A program made the position numbers and the translations under genes. From Streptomyces candidus (GTDB lineage Bacteria; Actinomycetota; Actinomycetes; Streptomycetales; Streptomycetaceae), in the NCBI RefSeq assembly GCF_014207445.1, contig NZ_JACHEM010000008.1, positions 278,090 to 342,089 of the forward strand: DNA of 64,000 nt, read 5' to 3'. Shown here piece after piece: positions 41,851 through 50,491 of this stretch. The notes beneath the pieces are model-generated. The model searched no databases, had not been told where the DNA came from, and saw nothing but the letters and a program-made list of their open reading frames with translations. The first letter of the stretch is position 1. The number at the start of each line of letters is the position of its first letter.

Positions 41851-42015
41851 CAGATGCTGTCAGACGCGCAGGTGGGGGGTCACCGATTCCCTGCCGGAAT
41901 TGGCTCAGTTGTGACCGAAGTCCGTGAGTGGATCACCGAATTCCGGTTGATGCCGACCCGAGATGTCGCAACTTGCCGCAGAAAAGCGTGAGGTGGCCGT
42001 TACGGAGCCGGGGGT

Positions 42016-42420
42016 TCATCCCTCGGCGTTGACCATCGACGCGGCGGCGTACGTCATGTAGTTCCACAACTGCCGCTCGTGCTCGCCGTCCAGGCCCAGC
42101 TCGTCGACGGCGACCCGCATGTGCGTCAGCCACGCGTCGTGCGCCGCCCGGTCGACCTTGAAGGGGGCGTGCCGCATCCGCAGCCGCGGATGGCCGCGCT
42201 CGTCGCTGTAGGTGCGCGGGCCGCCCCAGTACTGCATCAGGAACAGCGTGAAGCGCTCCTCGGCCGGGCCGAGATCCTCCTCCGGATACATCGGCCGCAG
42301 CAGCGGGTCCTCGGCGACGCCCTGGTAGAAGCGGTGCACCAGGCGCCGGAAGGTCGCCTCCCCGCCCACCTGCTCGTAGAAGGTCTGCTCCTGAAGCGTT
42401 CCCCGCGGAATCTCGTTCAC
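42016..42420 (-). CDS. glbO: Group II truncated hemoglobin
   Basis: This 134-residue 2-on-2 globin binds oxygen with a heme. The family pattern is visible in TFYEQVGGEATFRRLVHRFYQGVAEDP and in YPEEDLGPAEERFTLFLMQYWGGP. These are followed by LRMRHAPFKVDRAAHDAWL, which holds the proximal histidine (RMRHAPF). The tryptophan in DAWL and the YWGGP region are typical of trHbO proteins. It is encoded divergently from the PIMT-like gene and appears to be a single gene. The physiological role may be oxygen handling or protection from reactive nitrogen, as known from relatives. Confidence 0.93.
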   Translation of the reverse strand: MNEIPRGTLQEQTFYEQVGGEATFRRLVHRFYQGVAEDPLLRPMYPEEDLGPAEERFTLFLMQYWGGPRTYSDERGHPRLRMRHAPFKVDRAAHDAWLTHMRVAVDELGLDGEHERQLWNYMTYAAASMVNAEG

Positions 42421-42532
42421 CTTTCCATCGTCTCAGACGGCACGGACCAGGACCCGGGGCCTAGGACCGGCCCGCCGCCGGACCTGCCGGGGGCCCTCGC
42501 CAAGGGGCCGGTGCGCGCGTCACAGTGGCCCT

Positions 42533-43522
42533 ATGGGTGCACACGCGGAGCACGTCGGACCGGCGGAGCCGGTGGAGCAGTACGCCGGTGAGCGGGCGGA
42601 ACTGGTGCGCGAGATCGCCGAGGCGGGGGCACTCAAGGACCCGGCCTGGCGCGCGGCGTTCCTTGAGGTGCCGCGCCACCTGTTCGTGCCGTACTGGTTC
42701 CGGCACGGACCCGGCGGCTACGAGCGGCTCTGGGGCGAGGACCCCGACCCGCGACGCCGGGAGCGCTGGCTGAAGGGCGTCTACGCGGACACGGCCCTCG
42801 CCACGCGCGTACGGGACGGCCTGCTGCTGTCCTCCAGCAGCCAGCCCTCGCTGATGGCCAGGATGCTCGACGAACTGGAGGTACGGGACGGCCACCGGGT
42901 CCTGGAGATCGGCGCGGGAACGGGCTGGAACGCGGCCCTTCTCGCACACCGGGTGGGGGAGGAGCGGGTCACCACGGTGGACCTCGACCCCGAGATCGCG
43001 GAGACGGCACGCATCCACCTGGGGCGGGCCGGCTTCCGCCCGACGGTGGTGGTCGGGGACGGGGCGCGCGGCTGTCCCGGACGCGGCCCGTACGACCGGA
43101 TCATCGCGACCTGCACGGTGCCGTCGGTGCCGCGGGAGTGGTTGCGGCAGTGCAGCCCCGGGGCGCGGATCCTGGCCCCCCTGTCGACCGGTCTGATCGC
43201 CCTGCGGGTGCGCGACGCGGGGTACGCGGAGGGGCGCTTCCTGCCCACGCCCGCGTACTTCGTGCCGCTGCGGGGCGGGACGGCGGCGCCGGTGCCGCGC
43301 TACACGGGCGGGCTGCCCCGGTCCGCCCTGGAGAACGACCTCTTCCGGTTCCTGCTGACGCTGAGCGCGAGCAGCCTCGACCCCCACGAGGCGCTGGCGC
43401 TGTGGCACCTGGAGGGCCGGCCGCGCCGGGAGAGGTTCGGGGTGACCGTGAGCGGGGAGGGGCAGTGGGCGTGGCTGGATGAGGCGGCGGGGCCCTATGC
43501 GTGGCCCTTGGACGGGCGGTAG
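42533..43522 (+). CDS. Protein-L-isoaspartate O-methyltransferase-like enzyme
   Basis: This 329-residue SAM methyltransferase has the PIMT pattern. The N-terminal helices contain DPAWRAAFLEVPRHLFVP, the active-site loop reads SSSSQPSLMARML, the SAM loop reads VLEIGAGTGWNAALLA, and VGDGARG follows. It is about 100 residues longer than classical PIMT, with a C-terminal extension from about residue 215 that occurs in actinomycete homologues. Those may act on other substrates, including peptide precursors. No ATP-grasp ligase or precursor gene lies nearby, so repair of isoaspartyl protein damage is the simpler reading. Confidence 0.85.
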   Translation: MGAHAEHVGPAEPVEQYAGERAELVREIAEAGALKDPAWRAAFLEVPRHLFVPYWFRHGPGGYERLWGEDPDPRRRERWLKGVYADTALATRVRDGLLLSSSSQPSLMARMLDELEVRDGHRVLEIGAGTGWNAALLAHRVGEERVTTVDLDPEIAETARIHLGRAGFRPTVVVGDGARGCPGRGPYDRIIATCTVPSVPREWLRQCSPGARILAPLSTGLIALRVRDAGYAEGRFLPTPAYFVPLRGGTAAPVPRYTGGLPRSALENDLFRFLLTLSASSLDPHEALALWHLEGRPRRERFGVTVSGEGQWAWLDEAAGPYAWPLDGR

Positions 43523-43599
43523 GGCGGAGGCGTGTACGGGAGGGGTGCGCGGGGGGCGTTCGGGAGGGTGTACGTGGGGGTGGCGGGGCGTGGGGTGGG

Positions 43600-43727
43600 G
43601 GGTGCATCGTCCGGTGGGGGCCGCCCCCCTGCCCGCCCGTTCCGCCCCCGGGGGGCGGCCCCGCCGCCCAAGGGGCTACCGGGGTGGGTGGGTGCGTGCG
43701 GCCCCGCCGCGCACGGGGCTACCGGGG
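43600..43727 (+). repeat. GC-rich dispersed intergenic repeat, copy 1
   Basis: The core reads GGGGGCCGCCCCC, then TGCCCGCCCGTTCCGCCCCC, then GGGGGGCGGCCCCGCCGCCC, and ends GGGGCTACCGGGG. It is nearly identical to the reverse complement of 54719-54841. It contains strong self-complementary stems and lies between the convergent PIMT-like and FHA genes, where it may end transcription in both directions. Confidence 0.8.
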
Positions 43728-43791
43728 TGGGGGCCGTGCGGCCCCACCCCGGCACGGGGGCGGCGGGGGCAGCGGCGGGGAGGGGGTGAGG

Positions 43792-44751
43792 TCAGGCGCG
43801 GTGGAGGGTGATGGTGGTCCAGGCGCCTACGTGGACCCGGTCGCCGTCCTGCAGCGGCACCGGCACGTACGGCTGGATCGGGTCCTCGCCGCCGTTGATC
43901 GTCGTGCCGTTCGTCGAGTTCTGGTCGACGACCGCCCACGTCCCGTCCGGCTGCTGCACCAGTACCGCGTGCTGGTGCGAGACGCCCGGGTCCTCCGGCG
44001 GAACGGCCAGGTCCACGTCCGGGGACTCCCCGGTCGAGTGCCGTCGCCGTCCGATGGTGATCTGGTTGCCGGTGAGCTGGAGCTGCTGCTCGGGCGAGTA
44101 CGCGGGCAGGTTCAGCCCGCCCGCCTCCGGGCCGCTGCGCTGCATCATCGCCATGAAGTAGTCGCGGTCGGGCGCGACCGTCGCGGTCCACTGACCGCCA
44201 CCGCCCTGCTGCTGGCCGTAATCCGGCTGGTAACCGCCCTGCTGCGGGTTCCCCTGCTGCTGGTAGCCGCCCTGCCCGCCCTGCTGCGAGGGAGGCGGCA
44301 GCATCCAGTCGTCCTCACCGCCGCCGGCATGGCCCTGCTGCTGGTAGCCCTGCGGGAACTGGCCGCCGCCCTGCTGCTGCGAGAACGGTTCGGCCGGCCG
44401 GTTCATCTGCGAGGGGCGCGACGCCTGGTACTCGTACGGGTCGTGCGGCTGACCCTGGCCCTGCTGCGGGTAGCCCTGCGGCGGGGCGTACGTCGCCTGG
44501 TGGGTGAGGAAGTTCCACCGGCACTCCTCGCAGAAGGGTGCCAGTGCCTCGCGCGGAGTGCGGCACTGCGGGCAGAGCTCCGCCTGCGCGGTGGCGTCCG
44601 GGTTGTATCCGCCGTGGCCGCCCTGGTCGGGCTGGGGCGGATAGCCGTACGCGGGCGGCGGAGGCGGCGGCACGGCGCCGGCCATGCGATGGCCGCAGAC
44701 CTCGCACCAGTCGTCGGAACCCGACTGGTGTCCGTTCGGGCAGGTCGGCAT
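43792..44751 (-). CDS. FHA-domain protein with N-terminal zinc ribbons
   Basis: This 319-residue cytosolic protein contains two zinc-ribbon-like cysteine sets: CPNGH...WCEVCGH in residues 4-21, and CPQC with FCEEC at about 60-77. A Gln/Gly/Pro-rich disordered linker follows (about 90-190). The C-terminal FHA domain has ITIGRRRHS, the phosphothreonine-contact serine and histidine in VSHQHAVL, and NSTNGTTING. The FHA domain would bind a phosphothreonine peptide, possibly made by the PknG kinase of the same gene run. This parallels GarA/OdhI, the FHA substrates of PknG in mycobacteria and corynebacteria, but this protein is longer and lacks an obvious N-terminal ETTS motif. Confidence 0.88.
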   Translation of the reverse strand: MPTCPNGHQSGSDDWCEVCGHRMAGAVPPPPPPAYGYPPQPDQGGHGGYNPDATAQAELCPQCRTPREALAPFCEECRWNFLTHQATYAPPQGYPQQGQGQPHDPYEYQASRPSQMNRPAEPFSQQQGGGQFPQGYQQQGHAGGGEDDWMLPPPSQQGGQGGYQQQGNPQQGGYQPDYGQQQGGGGQWTATVAPDRDYFMAMMQRSGPEAGGLNLPAYSPEQQLQLTGNQITIGRRRHSTGESPDVDLAVPPEDPGVSHQHAVLVQQPDGTWAVVDQNSTNGTTINGGEDPIQPYVPVPLQDGDRVHVGAWTTITLHRA

Positions 44752-44836
44752 GTCGGCGCTTCCCCCTCTCCTCGTCCGGCCCGCAGGCCGTACACGGTTC
44801 TTGCTCGTACGCGATCGTCAACGGTTCCGTGAACGA

Positions 44837-46204
44837 TTACTTCTTCACGCGGACGGTCTTCGTGGAGCGCGTTTCGAGAGTCATCTCGTCCGCTTCCGCG
44901 ACCTTCGCCTTCAGCCGCACAGTACCGGTCGCCTCGTCGACGACGTCCACCACCTTCGCAAGCAGTTTCGCAGTATCCGCGTTTCCGGAGGCGGCCGCGA
45001 GCTGTACGGCCCGTCCCAGTTTGGACGTCGCGCCGTCGAAATCGCCCGACTTCCGCGCATCCAGGCCCTGTTGGATTGCTTGTGCAAGTTCCGCCTGGCC
45101 CGTGTAGTGGGCGACCTGCGGATTGATCGAGGTGGAGGCGGCCATGTCATCGGTCCAGACCGCCCGTACCAGCCCCTGGGACAGCGTCTGCGGGGTGCCG
45201 CCCGCCGTGTCGGGGAGGATCAGCGAAACCCGCGCGGCCAGCATTTCCTGGCCCACGCCCGCCTCCGGCACGGTGACGCACACGTGGTAGTCGCGGGACT
45301 CGTCGCCCCAGGACCCGGTCGGGTAGTCACCGGCACGGGGGCCCGCCCCGGTGCGCCGGGAGGTCAGTTCCTCGACCGTGGGGGCGACCTGCTTGACGAA
45401 TTTGATCTCGACGCCGACGGGCGTCCACAGCCGCAGATTCACATCCGCGACCTCCTTGCCCATCGCGTTCTCCATCATCCGCGTGAAGTCCGCGGCGAGG
45501 GAGGCCGGGTCCGCGACGATGTCGGCCGTACCGAGCAGGGCGGAGGCGATGCCCGTGACCTCCTTCACTTCCCAGTCCGTACCGACACCGCGGGCATCGC
45601 ACGTGAAGCGGCCCGCGCACGCTTCGAGGGCCGCGGCCAGGTCCTGCGGCGACTCGTGCTCGTTGCGGCCGTCCGTCAGCAGGATGCCGTGCCGGATGGG
45701 GGCCTCGGAACCGGCGAGGAGGCGGTCGGCCAGTTTCAGCCAGGTTCCGATGGCGGTGCCGCCGCCCGCGGTGAGCGCGCGCAGCGCGTTCCTGGCCTGG
45801 GCGCGGGTCCCGTCGTCCGCCGTGGCGAGCCTGCCCTGACCCGGATAGACCTCCTTGGCGAGGTGCGTGCCCGCGACGACCGCGAAGGCCACCCCGTCGC
45901 GCAGCGCGTCGATGGCGGCGGCGGTCGCCTCCCGGGCGCCGCGCATCTTGGTCGGCGGGTAGTCCATCGACCCCGAACAGTCGACCATGATCACCACAGC
46001 GGCCGTCGGCACCTCCGGAGCGGCGCCGGGTATGTACGAAGGCGACGCGGACACCCCCGCCAGGGGTATCCCGCCGGTCGTCCCGCCGCCGGTCGACGTG
46101 ACCGTGACGATCGCGTTGACCTCCCGGCCGCCCTCCGGCAGGAACTCGTTCTGGTACACGTCGACGGAGAACTGTGGCACGTTCGACTTGGAGAAATTGG
46201 CCAT
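44837..46204 (-). CDS. VWA-domain protein of the PknG cluster
   Basis: This 455-residue protein has a von Willebrand A domain with a complete metal-ion-dependent adhesion site: DCSGS near residues 75-79, the threonine in AGGGTAIGTW, and the aspartate in LLTDGRNEH. The C-terminal third is a beta-rich part, then a helical segment (AELAQAIQQGLDARKSGDFD), and it ends in a lysine pair. There is no signal peptide, so it acts inside the cell. It may organise protein partners of the kinase-phosphatase pair. It lies 76 bases after the phosphatase gene and 85 before the FHA gene on the same strand. Confidence 0.88.
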   Translation of the reverse strand: MANFSKSNVPQFSVDVYQNEFLPEGGREVNAIVTVTSTGGGTTGGIPLAGVSASPSYIPGAAPEVPTAAVVIMVDCSGSMDYPPTKMRGAREATAAAIDALRDGVAFAVVAGTHLAKEVYPGQGRLATADDGTRAQARNALRALTAGGGTAIGTWLKLADRLLAGSEAPIRHGILLTDGRNEHESPQDLAAALEACAGRFTCDARGVGTDWEVKEVTGIASALLGTADIVADPASLAADFTRMMENAMGKEVADVNLRLWTPVGVEIKFVKQVAPTVEELTSRRTGAGPRAGDYPTGSWGDESRDYHVCVTVPEAGVGQEMLAARVSLILPDTAGGTPQTLSQGLVRAVWTDDMAASTSINPQVAHYTGQAELAQAIQQGLDARKSGDFDGATSKLGRAVQLAAASGNADTAKLLAKVVDVVDEATGTVRLKAKVAEADEMTLETRSTKTVRVKK

Positions 46205-46280
46205 CGGATTCGGCTCCTAGCGAGTCCTGCGGTTCTGGCGAAGCATGTCCTGACATGGAGCTGCGGGGTACGAACGCGAA

Positions 46281-47687
46281 CTAGGCGGATCCTGCCCCTT
46301 GCGGGAGCACCGGGAACGGCAGCACCGCCACTGTTACGTTGTCGTGGCCCCCGCCGTCGAGCGCGTGCCCCACCAGCACCTGAGCACTGTGCAGCGGGCG
46401 CTGCGCCGCGTCGGGCGGAATGACGTGCGCCATCTCCTGCGCGGCCTCCGCGTAGTTCCACAGCCCGTCCGTGCACACCACCACCACACCGGGCCGGTCG
46501 GGCTTGAAGGACGCCGTGTGCGGGTCGATCTCGTACGCGTCCGCGCCCAGCCACCCGGTGATCGCGTGCGCCCGGTCGTCGGCGTACGCCTCGGCCTCGC
46601 CCATCAGCCCCGCGGCGACCATCTGCGCCGCCCACGAGTCGTCCTCGGTGAGGCGGGCGGGCGGCGCGGAACGGTCGTCGGGCACCCAGTAGACGCGGCT
46701 GTCGCCGATCCACCCGACGACCAGCAGACCACCCGCGACGATCGAGGAGACCAGCGTGCAGGCCGGAGCGTTCTGGTGGCGGTGCGGGTCGTGCTCCATG
46801 GCCTGCGCGGTCTCGTCGGCGGCGAGCGCGTTGACCGCCTCGGCGGCGGCCAGGATCGCCTCGTGCAGCGCCTGCTGAGGGTGCGTTCCGCGCGGCAGCG
46901 ACTCCCGCAGCAGGCTGTCCGCGACGCTCGCGGCGGCGGCCGACGCCTCGTCTGGACGGGTCGCGGACGACACCCCGTCACAGACCACGGCGATCGTCGC
47001 GGTCGTGCCGTCGGGCAGCCGGGCCTCGGAGATCGCGAACGAGTCCTCGTTGCGGTGGTGCCGCAGACCCCGGTCGCTGACCGCTGCGACCGTCGCCAAC
47101 TCGCTTTCCTGATGGTCGCGTTCGCGGGGCTGGGCGTGCCCGCAGTTCTCGCAGTACCCGTCGGTGTCGATGCGGCCCGCCCGGCAGGCCACGCAGACCT
47201 TGGGCGCGACGGCCTCCGCGGCGGGCGCCGGGGCGGCAGCCGGGGCGCCGGGGGCGGCGAGCGGGTAGTCGTCCGCGGCGGGCCGCCGGACGATCGGCAT
47301 GTCGGCGGTGTCCTCACCACCGTCGTCCCCGCCGTCGCGGCGGGCCCGGTGGTCACCGTCGGCGCCGAAGCCGGGCGCGGACACGTCGGGGGCCGGCCCG
47401 TCCCCGGACGGGTCACTGGACCCGCCGTGCGAGCCGTCGTGCGAGGACCGGCCCTGCGACGGGTCGTGCGACGGACTCGGCGGCCCGTCGGGGGAGTGCC
47501 CGTTCAGCGGTGGGGCCGCGGGCTGCCCGGCGGGCGGAAAGGTCCCGACGGCGACCGTCGGACGGTCGGGCGGCGGCTGAGGCACGGCCGTCAGGTCGTA
47601 CCCGCACACCTCACAGAACGAGTCGCCCGATTCCAGCGGCTCCTCGCAGCCGGGGCAGGCCGACAGCTGGTGCGTCTGCGACATCAT
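46281..47687 (-). CDS. PP2C-type Ser/Thr phosphatase with zinc ribbon
   Basis: This 468-residue protein has a first zinc ribbon (CPGCEEPL...FCEVCGYDL, residues 9-31), a long Asp/Gly/Ser/His-rich disordered linker, and a second ribbon (CVACRAGRIDTDGYCENCGH near residues 165-184). A PP2C domain follows, with the metal-binding aspartates in RNEDSF, VVCDGVSS, VCTDGLWN and GGHDNVTV. It would remove phosphate from Ser/Thr targets of the adjacent kinase. The ATG at 47687 overlaps the pknG stop codon (TGATG); a GTG one codon earlier is also possible. Coupled translation of kinase and phosphatase suggests a fixed ratio. Confidence 0.92.
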   Translation of the reverse strand: MMSQTHQLSACPGCEEPLESGDSFCEVCGYDLTAVPQPPPDRPTVAVGTFPPAGQPAAPPLNGHSPDGPPSPSHDPSQGRSSHDGSHGGSSDPSGDGPAPDVSAPGFGADGDHRARRDGGDDGGEDTADMPIVRRPAADDYPLAAPGAPAAAPAPAAEAVAPKVCVACRAGRIDTDGYCENCGHAQPRERDHQESELATVAAVSDRGLRHHRNEDSFAISEARLPDGTTATIAVVCDGVSSATRPDEASAAAASVADSLLRESLPRGTHPQQALHEAILAAAEAVNALAADETAQAMEHDPHRHQNAPACTLVSSIVAGGLLVVGWIGDSRVYWVPDDRSAPPARLTEDDSWAAQMVAAGLMGEAEAYADDRAHAITGWLGADAYEIDPHTASFKPDRPGVVVVCTDGLWNYAEAAQEMAHVIPPDAAQRPLHSAQVLVGHALDGGGHDNVTVAVLPFPVLPQGAGSA

Positions 47688-50491
47688 CACACCCAAGTCC
47701 GGGGGCGGAGACGGTTGGCCCGCTCCACCAGTTCGATCCTCTCGTCGCCGCGCTGCGCGAGCCGTGCCAGCACCCGGTACGAGCGTTCCAGGCCCAGGCG
47801 CAGGCCCCGCTCGTCGAGCTGACAGCCGAGCAGCGCGGTCTGCACGGGGCGGGCCCCGTGCCCACCGGAGAGTACCCAGTCCAGGGCTGTGCCCAGCACC
47901 TCGGTGGCCAGCTGTTCCCGGCGCACGGCGTCCAGACCGAAGCCCGCGAGGGCCTCCACCTGCGCCGCGGACGCCAGTAGATCGTCCATCAGCGGCTCCT
48001 CGGCGGCGCGCCGCCGCAGCCTCGCCCGTACGGCGGCGACCCGTGCCGCCGTGTAGTGGATCGACGCCTCCGGAACCGACTCCAGCGTCCGTACGGCGCC
48101 CGCCCTGTCCCCGGCCGCCAGCTGCACGCGCGCGAGGCCGAAAGCGGCACTCACGTAACTGGGATCGGTCGTCCACACCAAGTGGTAGTACTCGGCCGCG
48201 TTGTCGAGCTGACCGAGCACCTCCGCGCACACCGCGAGCGCCAGCTTGGGCGCCGCCTCTCCCGGGAACGCGTCGTAGATCGCGTCGAAGGACAGCGCGG
48301 CCGTCTCGTTGTCCCCGGCCGCCAGCGAGGCGACGCCCCGGTACCAGACCACCCGCCAGTCGTCCGGATACCCGGCCTCCAGTTCCGCCAACGACTCCGC
48401 CGCGGTGGGCATTTCACCCATCTCCAGGCGGGCCCGCAGCTCACGGAGCCGCCGCTCCACGGAATCGGAGGGCGCGGACCGCAACGCGGAGATCAGTTCG
48501 GTGGGGGCGGACGCCATCAGGCCCGCGAGGAACCCCGCGTTCGGGTCGTTCGGATCGACGCGCGGCACGGGCAGCGCGAGGGAGGTGGTTTTGGCCTCCA
48601 GGGGTCTGAGGTACGTGGTGGCGTTCTCCGGGACCACGGACGGCGGCGTACCGGTGGTGCCCACCACCCCGACCGGACCGACGGCGCCGACGGGCCCCGC
48701 CGCCCCGTGCGCCCCGGGAGCGACCGGAGGCATGCCCGCGGGTGCGGGCGGGGCGCCCGGGATGGGGGGCGTCCGGTGGGCTCCCCGCGCCGGGGCGTAC
48801 GCGACGGCTGTCGCGCCCTGACCGGCGCCCGGCTGAAGCGCGCCCTGCGACGGGTACGCGGGGGCGCCCGGGGCAGGTGCGTGCACGGGCTGTCCGGGGG
48901 CGGACACGGGGGACTGGGCCTGAGCGGGAATCCGGGGGCCCGCCCCGCTCCTGCGCCGCTCCCTGCGGGACGCGGGCAGCGACCGTATCCCCAGCTGCGA
49001 GACCGATCCCGTCAGCTCGGCGAAGAGACCCGTGTCGGTGACCCTCAGCTCCGGCCCGAACAGCGTCGACAGCGACGGCCTCGGCCGCCCCGTCTGGAGC
49101 GCCACGACCTCCCGCAGCACCCCCGTCAGCTGGTCCGCCATCTCCGGCGCGGACGCGAACCGGCGGGCCGGGTCGGGATCGGTGGCCCGGACCAGAAGGC
49201 GGTAGAAGGACTCGTACTTGTGGAAGACCGGAATGTTGTCCGGGTCCGGCAGGGAATCCACGAAGACGTTCGTGTACCCCTGGAAGTCGAAGGTGAGGAC
49301 GGCCAGCGTGCGCGCCACCGTGTACAGGTCGGAGGCGACCGAGGGGCCGGCCTCCGCCACCTCGGGGGCCTGGTAGCCGACCGTGCCGTAGATCGCCGAC
49401 TCGTCGTCGTCCATGCGGCGGACCGCACCCATGTCGATCAGCTTCAGCTGGTCCTGCTGCTGGATCGCGTTGTCGACCTTGAAGTCGCAGTACAGAAGGT
49501 TCCTGCTGTGCAGGTGACCGAGGGCCTCCAGGGCCTCGATGCCGTACGCGCAGGCCTGCTCCACCGGCAGCGGGTCGCGCTTGCCGCCGGAGTCCCGGCG
49601 CTCGTTGGCGATCTCCTTGAGCGACTTGCCGCCCACGTACTCCATGACGATGTAGCCGTCCATGGAGCCGGTGCGGGTGTCCAGGTGCTCGACGAAGTTG
49701 TAGATCCGGACAATGTTGGAGTGTTCGATCTCGGCGAGGAAGCGCCGCTCGGAGATCGCGGCGGCCATCGCGTCCTGGTCGCCGGTGTCCAGGAGGCCCT
49801 TGAGGACCACCCAGCGGTCGGAGACCGCCTTGTCGACGGCGAGATAGACCCAGCCGAGACCACCGTGCGCCAGACAGCCCACCACCTCGTACTGGCCGTG
49901 CACCACGTCGCCCCGGCTCAGCTTCGGCACGAAGGAGTACGGGTTGCCGCACTTCGTGCAGAAGCCCTCCGTACGCCCCGTCTTGGTCCCGCGGGAGCGG
50001 CCCACCGGCGCCCCGCACTCGGAGCGCGAACAGAACCGCTTGCGCTCCGGCACCTCCGGGTTCGCCATGACCGCCGTACGCGGATCGGGGCGCGGCACCT
50101 CGGGCACGGCGACCAGACCCGCACCGAGCCGGTTGCGTCCGGAAGCGGCCGTCGACTTGCCGGAGGACCGCACCGACACCGAACGCGACGCCGTCGACCC
50201 GGACAGCGCACGCGACAGCCGCCCCGACACGGAACGCCGGGAGGTCGCCGAGCGCGAGGAACGGGACGCCTGCGAGGACGCGCGTGAACTGCTCTGCACG
50301 GAGCTGCTGCGCGAGCCGCCGGAGCCCCTCGCGGAGGCCTGCCCGCCACCCGTGACACCGGTCGCGGGCGCGACGATCAGACCGTTCGGCGACACCACGG
50401 GCGCGAGCCCGCACGTGTCGCAGTACATCTCCCCGCCGCCCATGTCCTCGTAGGAGCCCCCACAACCGGGGCGCTGACAGGCCGTGCTCAT
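47687..50491 (-). CDS. pknG: PknG-type Ser/Thr protein kinase with zinc ribbons and TPR domain
   Basis: This 934-residue soluble kinase starts with an extra zinc ribbon (CQRPGC...CDTCG, residues 5-28) and a Ser/Arg-rich linker (58-117). The rubredoxin-like module of PknG follows (CSRSEC...CTKC, about 154-181). The kinase domain has the VLK lysine at 231, catalytic loop YCDFKVDN (334-341) with D336 and no preceding arginine, and IDMGA (352-356) in place of DFG. A Pro/Gly/Ala linker leads to a C-terminal TPR-like helical domain (about 655-934). PknG controls glutamate and TCA metabolism through FHA proteins in relatives. The start codon overlaps the coiled-coil gene upstream by four bases. Confidence 0.93.
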   Translation of the reverse strand: MSTACQRPGCGGSYEDMGGGEMYCDTCGLAPVVSPNGLIVAPATGVTGGGQASARGSGGSRSSSVQSSSRASSQASRSSRSATSRRSVSGRLSRALSGSTASRSVSVRSSGKSTAASGRNRLGAGLVAVPEVPRPDPRTAVMANPEVPERKRFCSRSECGAPVGRSRGTKTGRTEGFCTKCGNPYSFVPKLSRGDVVHGQYEVVGCLAHGGLGWVYLAVDKAVSDRWVVLKGLLDTGDQDAMAAAISERRFLAEIEHSNIVRIYNFVEHLDTRTGSMDGYIVMEYVGGKSLKEIANERRDSGGKRDPLPVEQACAYGIEALEALGHLHSRNLLYCDFKVDNAIQQQDQLKLIDMGAVRRMDDDESAIYGTVGYQAPEVAEAGPSVASDLYTVARTLAVLTFDFQGYTNVFVDSLPDPDNIPVFHKYESFYRLLVRATDPDPARRFASAPEMADQLTGVLREVVALQTGRPRPSLSTLFGPELRVTDTGLFAELTGSVSQLGIRSLPASRRERRRSGAGPRIPAQAQSPVSAPGQPVHAPAPGAPAYPSQGALQPGAGQGATAVAYAPARGAHRTPPIPGAPPAPAGMPPVAPGAHGAAGPVGAVGPVGVVGTTGTPPSVVPENATTYLRPLEAKTTSLALPVPRVDPNDPNAGFLAGLMASAPTELISALRSAPSDSVERRLRELRARLEMGEMPTAAESLAELEAGYPDDWRVVWYRGVASLAAGDNETAALSFDAIYDAFPGEAAPKLALAVCAEVLGQLDNAAEYYHLVWTTDPSYVSAAFGLARVQLAAGDRAGAVRTLESVPEASIHYTAARVAAVRARLRRRAAEEPLMDDLLASAAQVEALAGFGLDAVRREQLATEVLGTALDWVLSGGHGARPVQTALLGCQLDERGLRLGLERSYRVLARLAQRGDERIELVERANRLRPRTWV

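Noticed and set aside
42533..43522. Graspetide (omega-ester peptide) methyltransferase
   Set aside because: PIMT-like enzymes occur in such clusters, but no ATP-grasp ligase or precursor peptide gene is found on either side. Both neighbours are ordinary genes.
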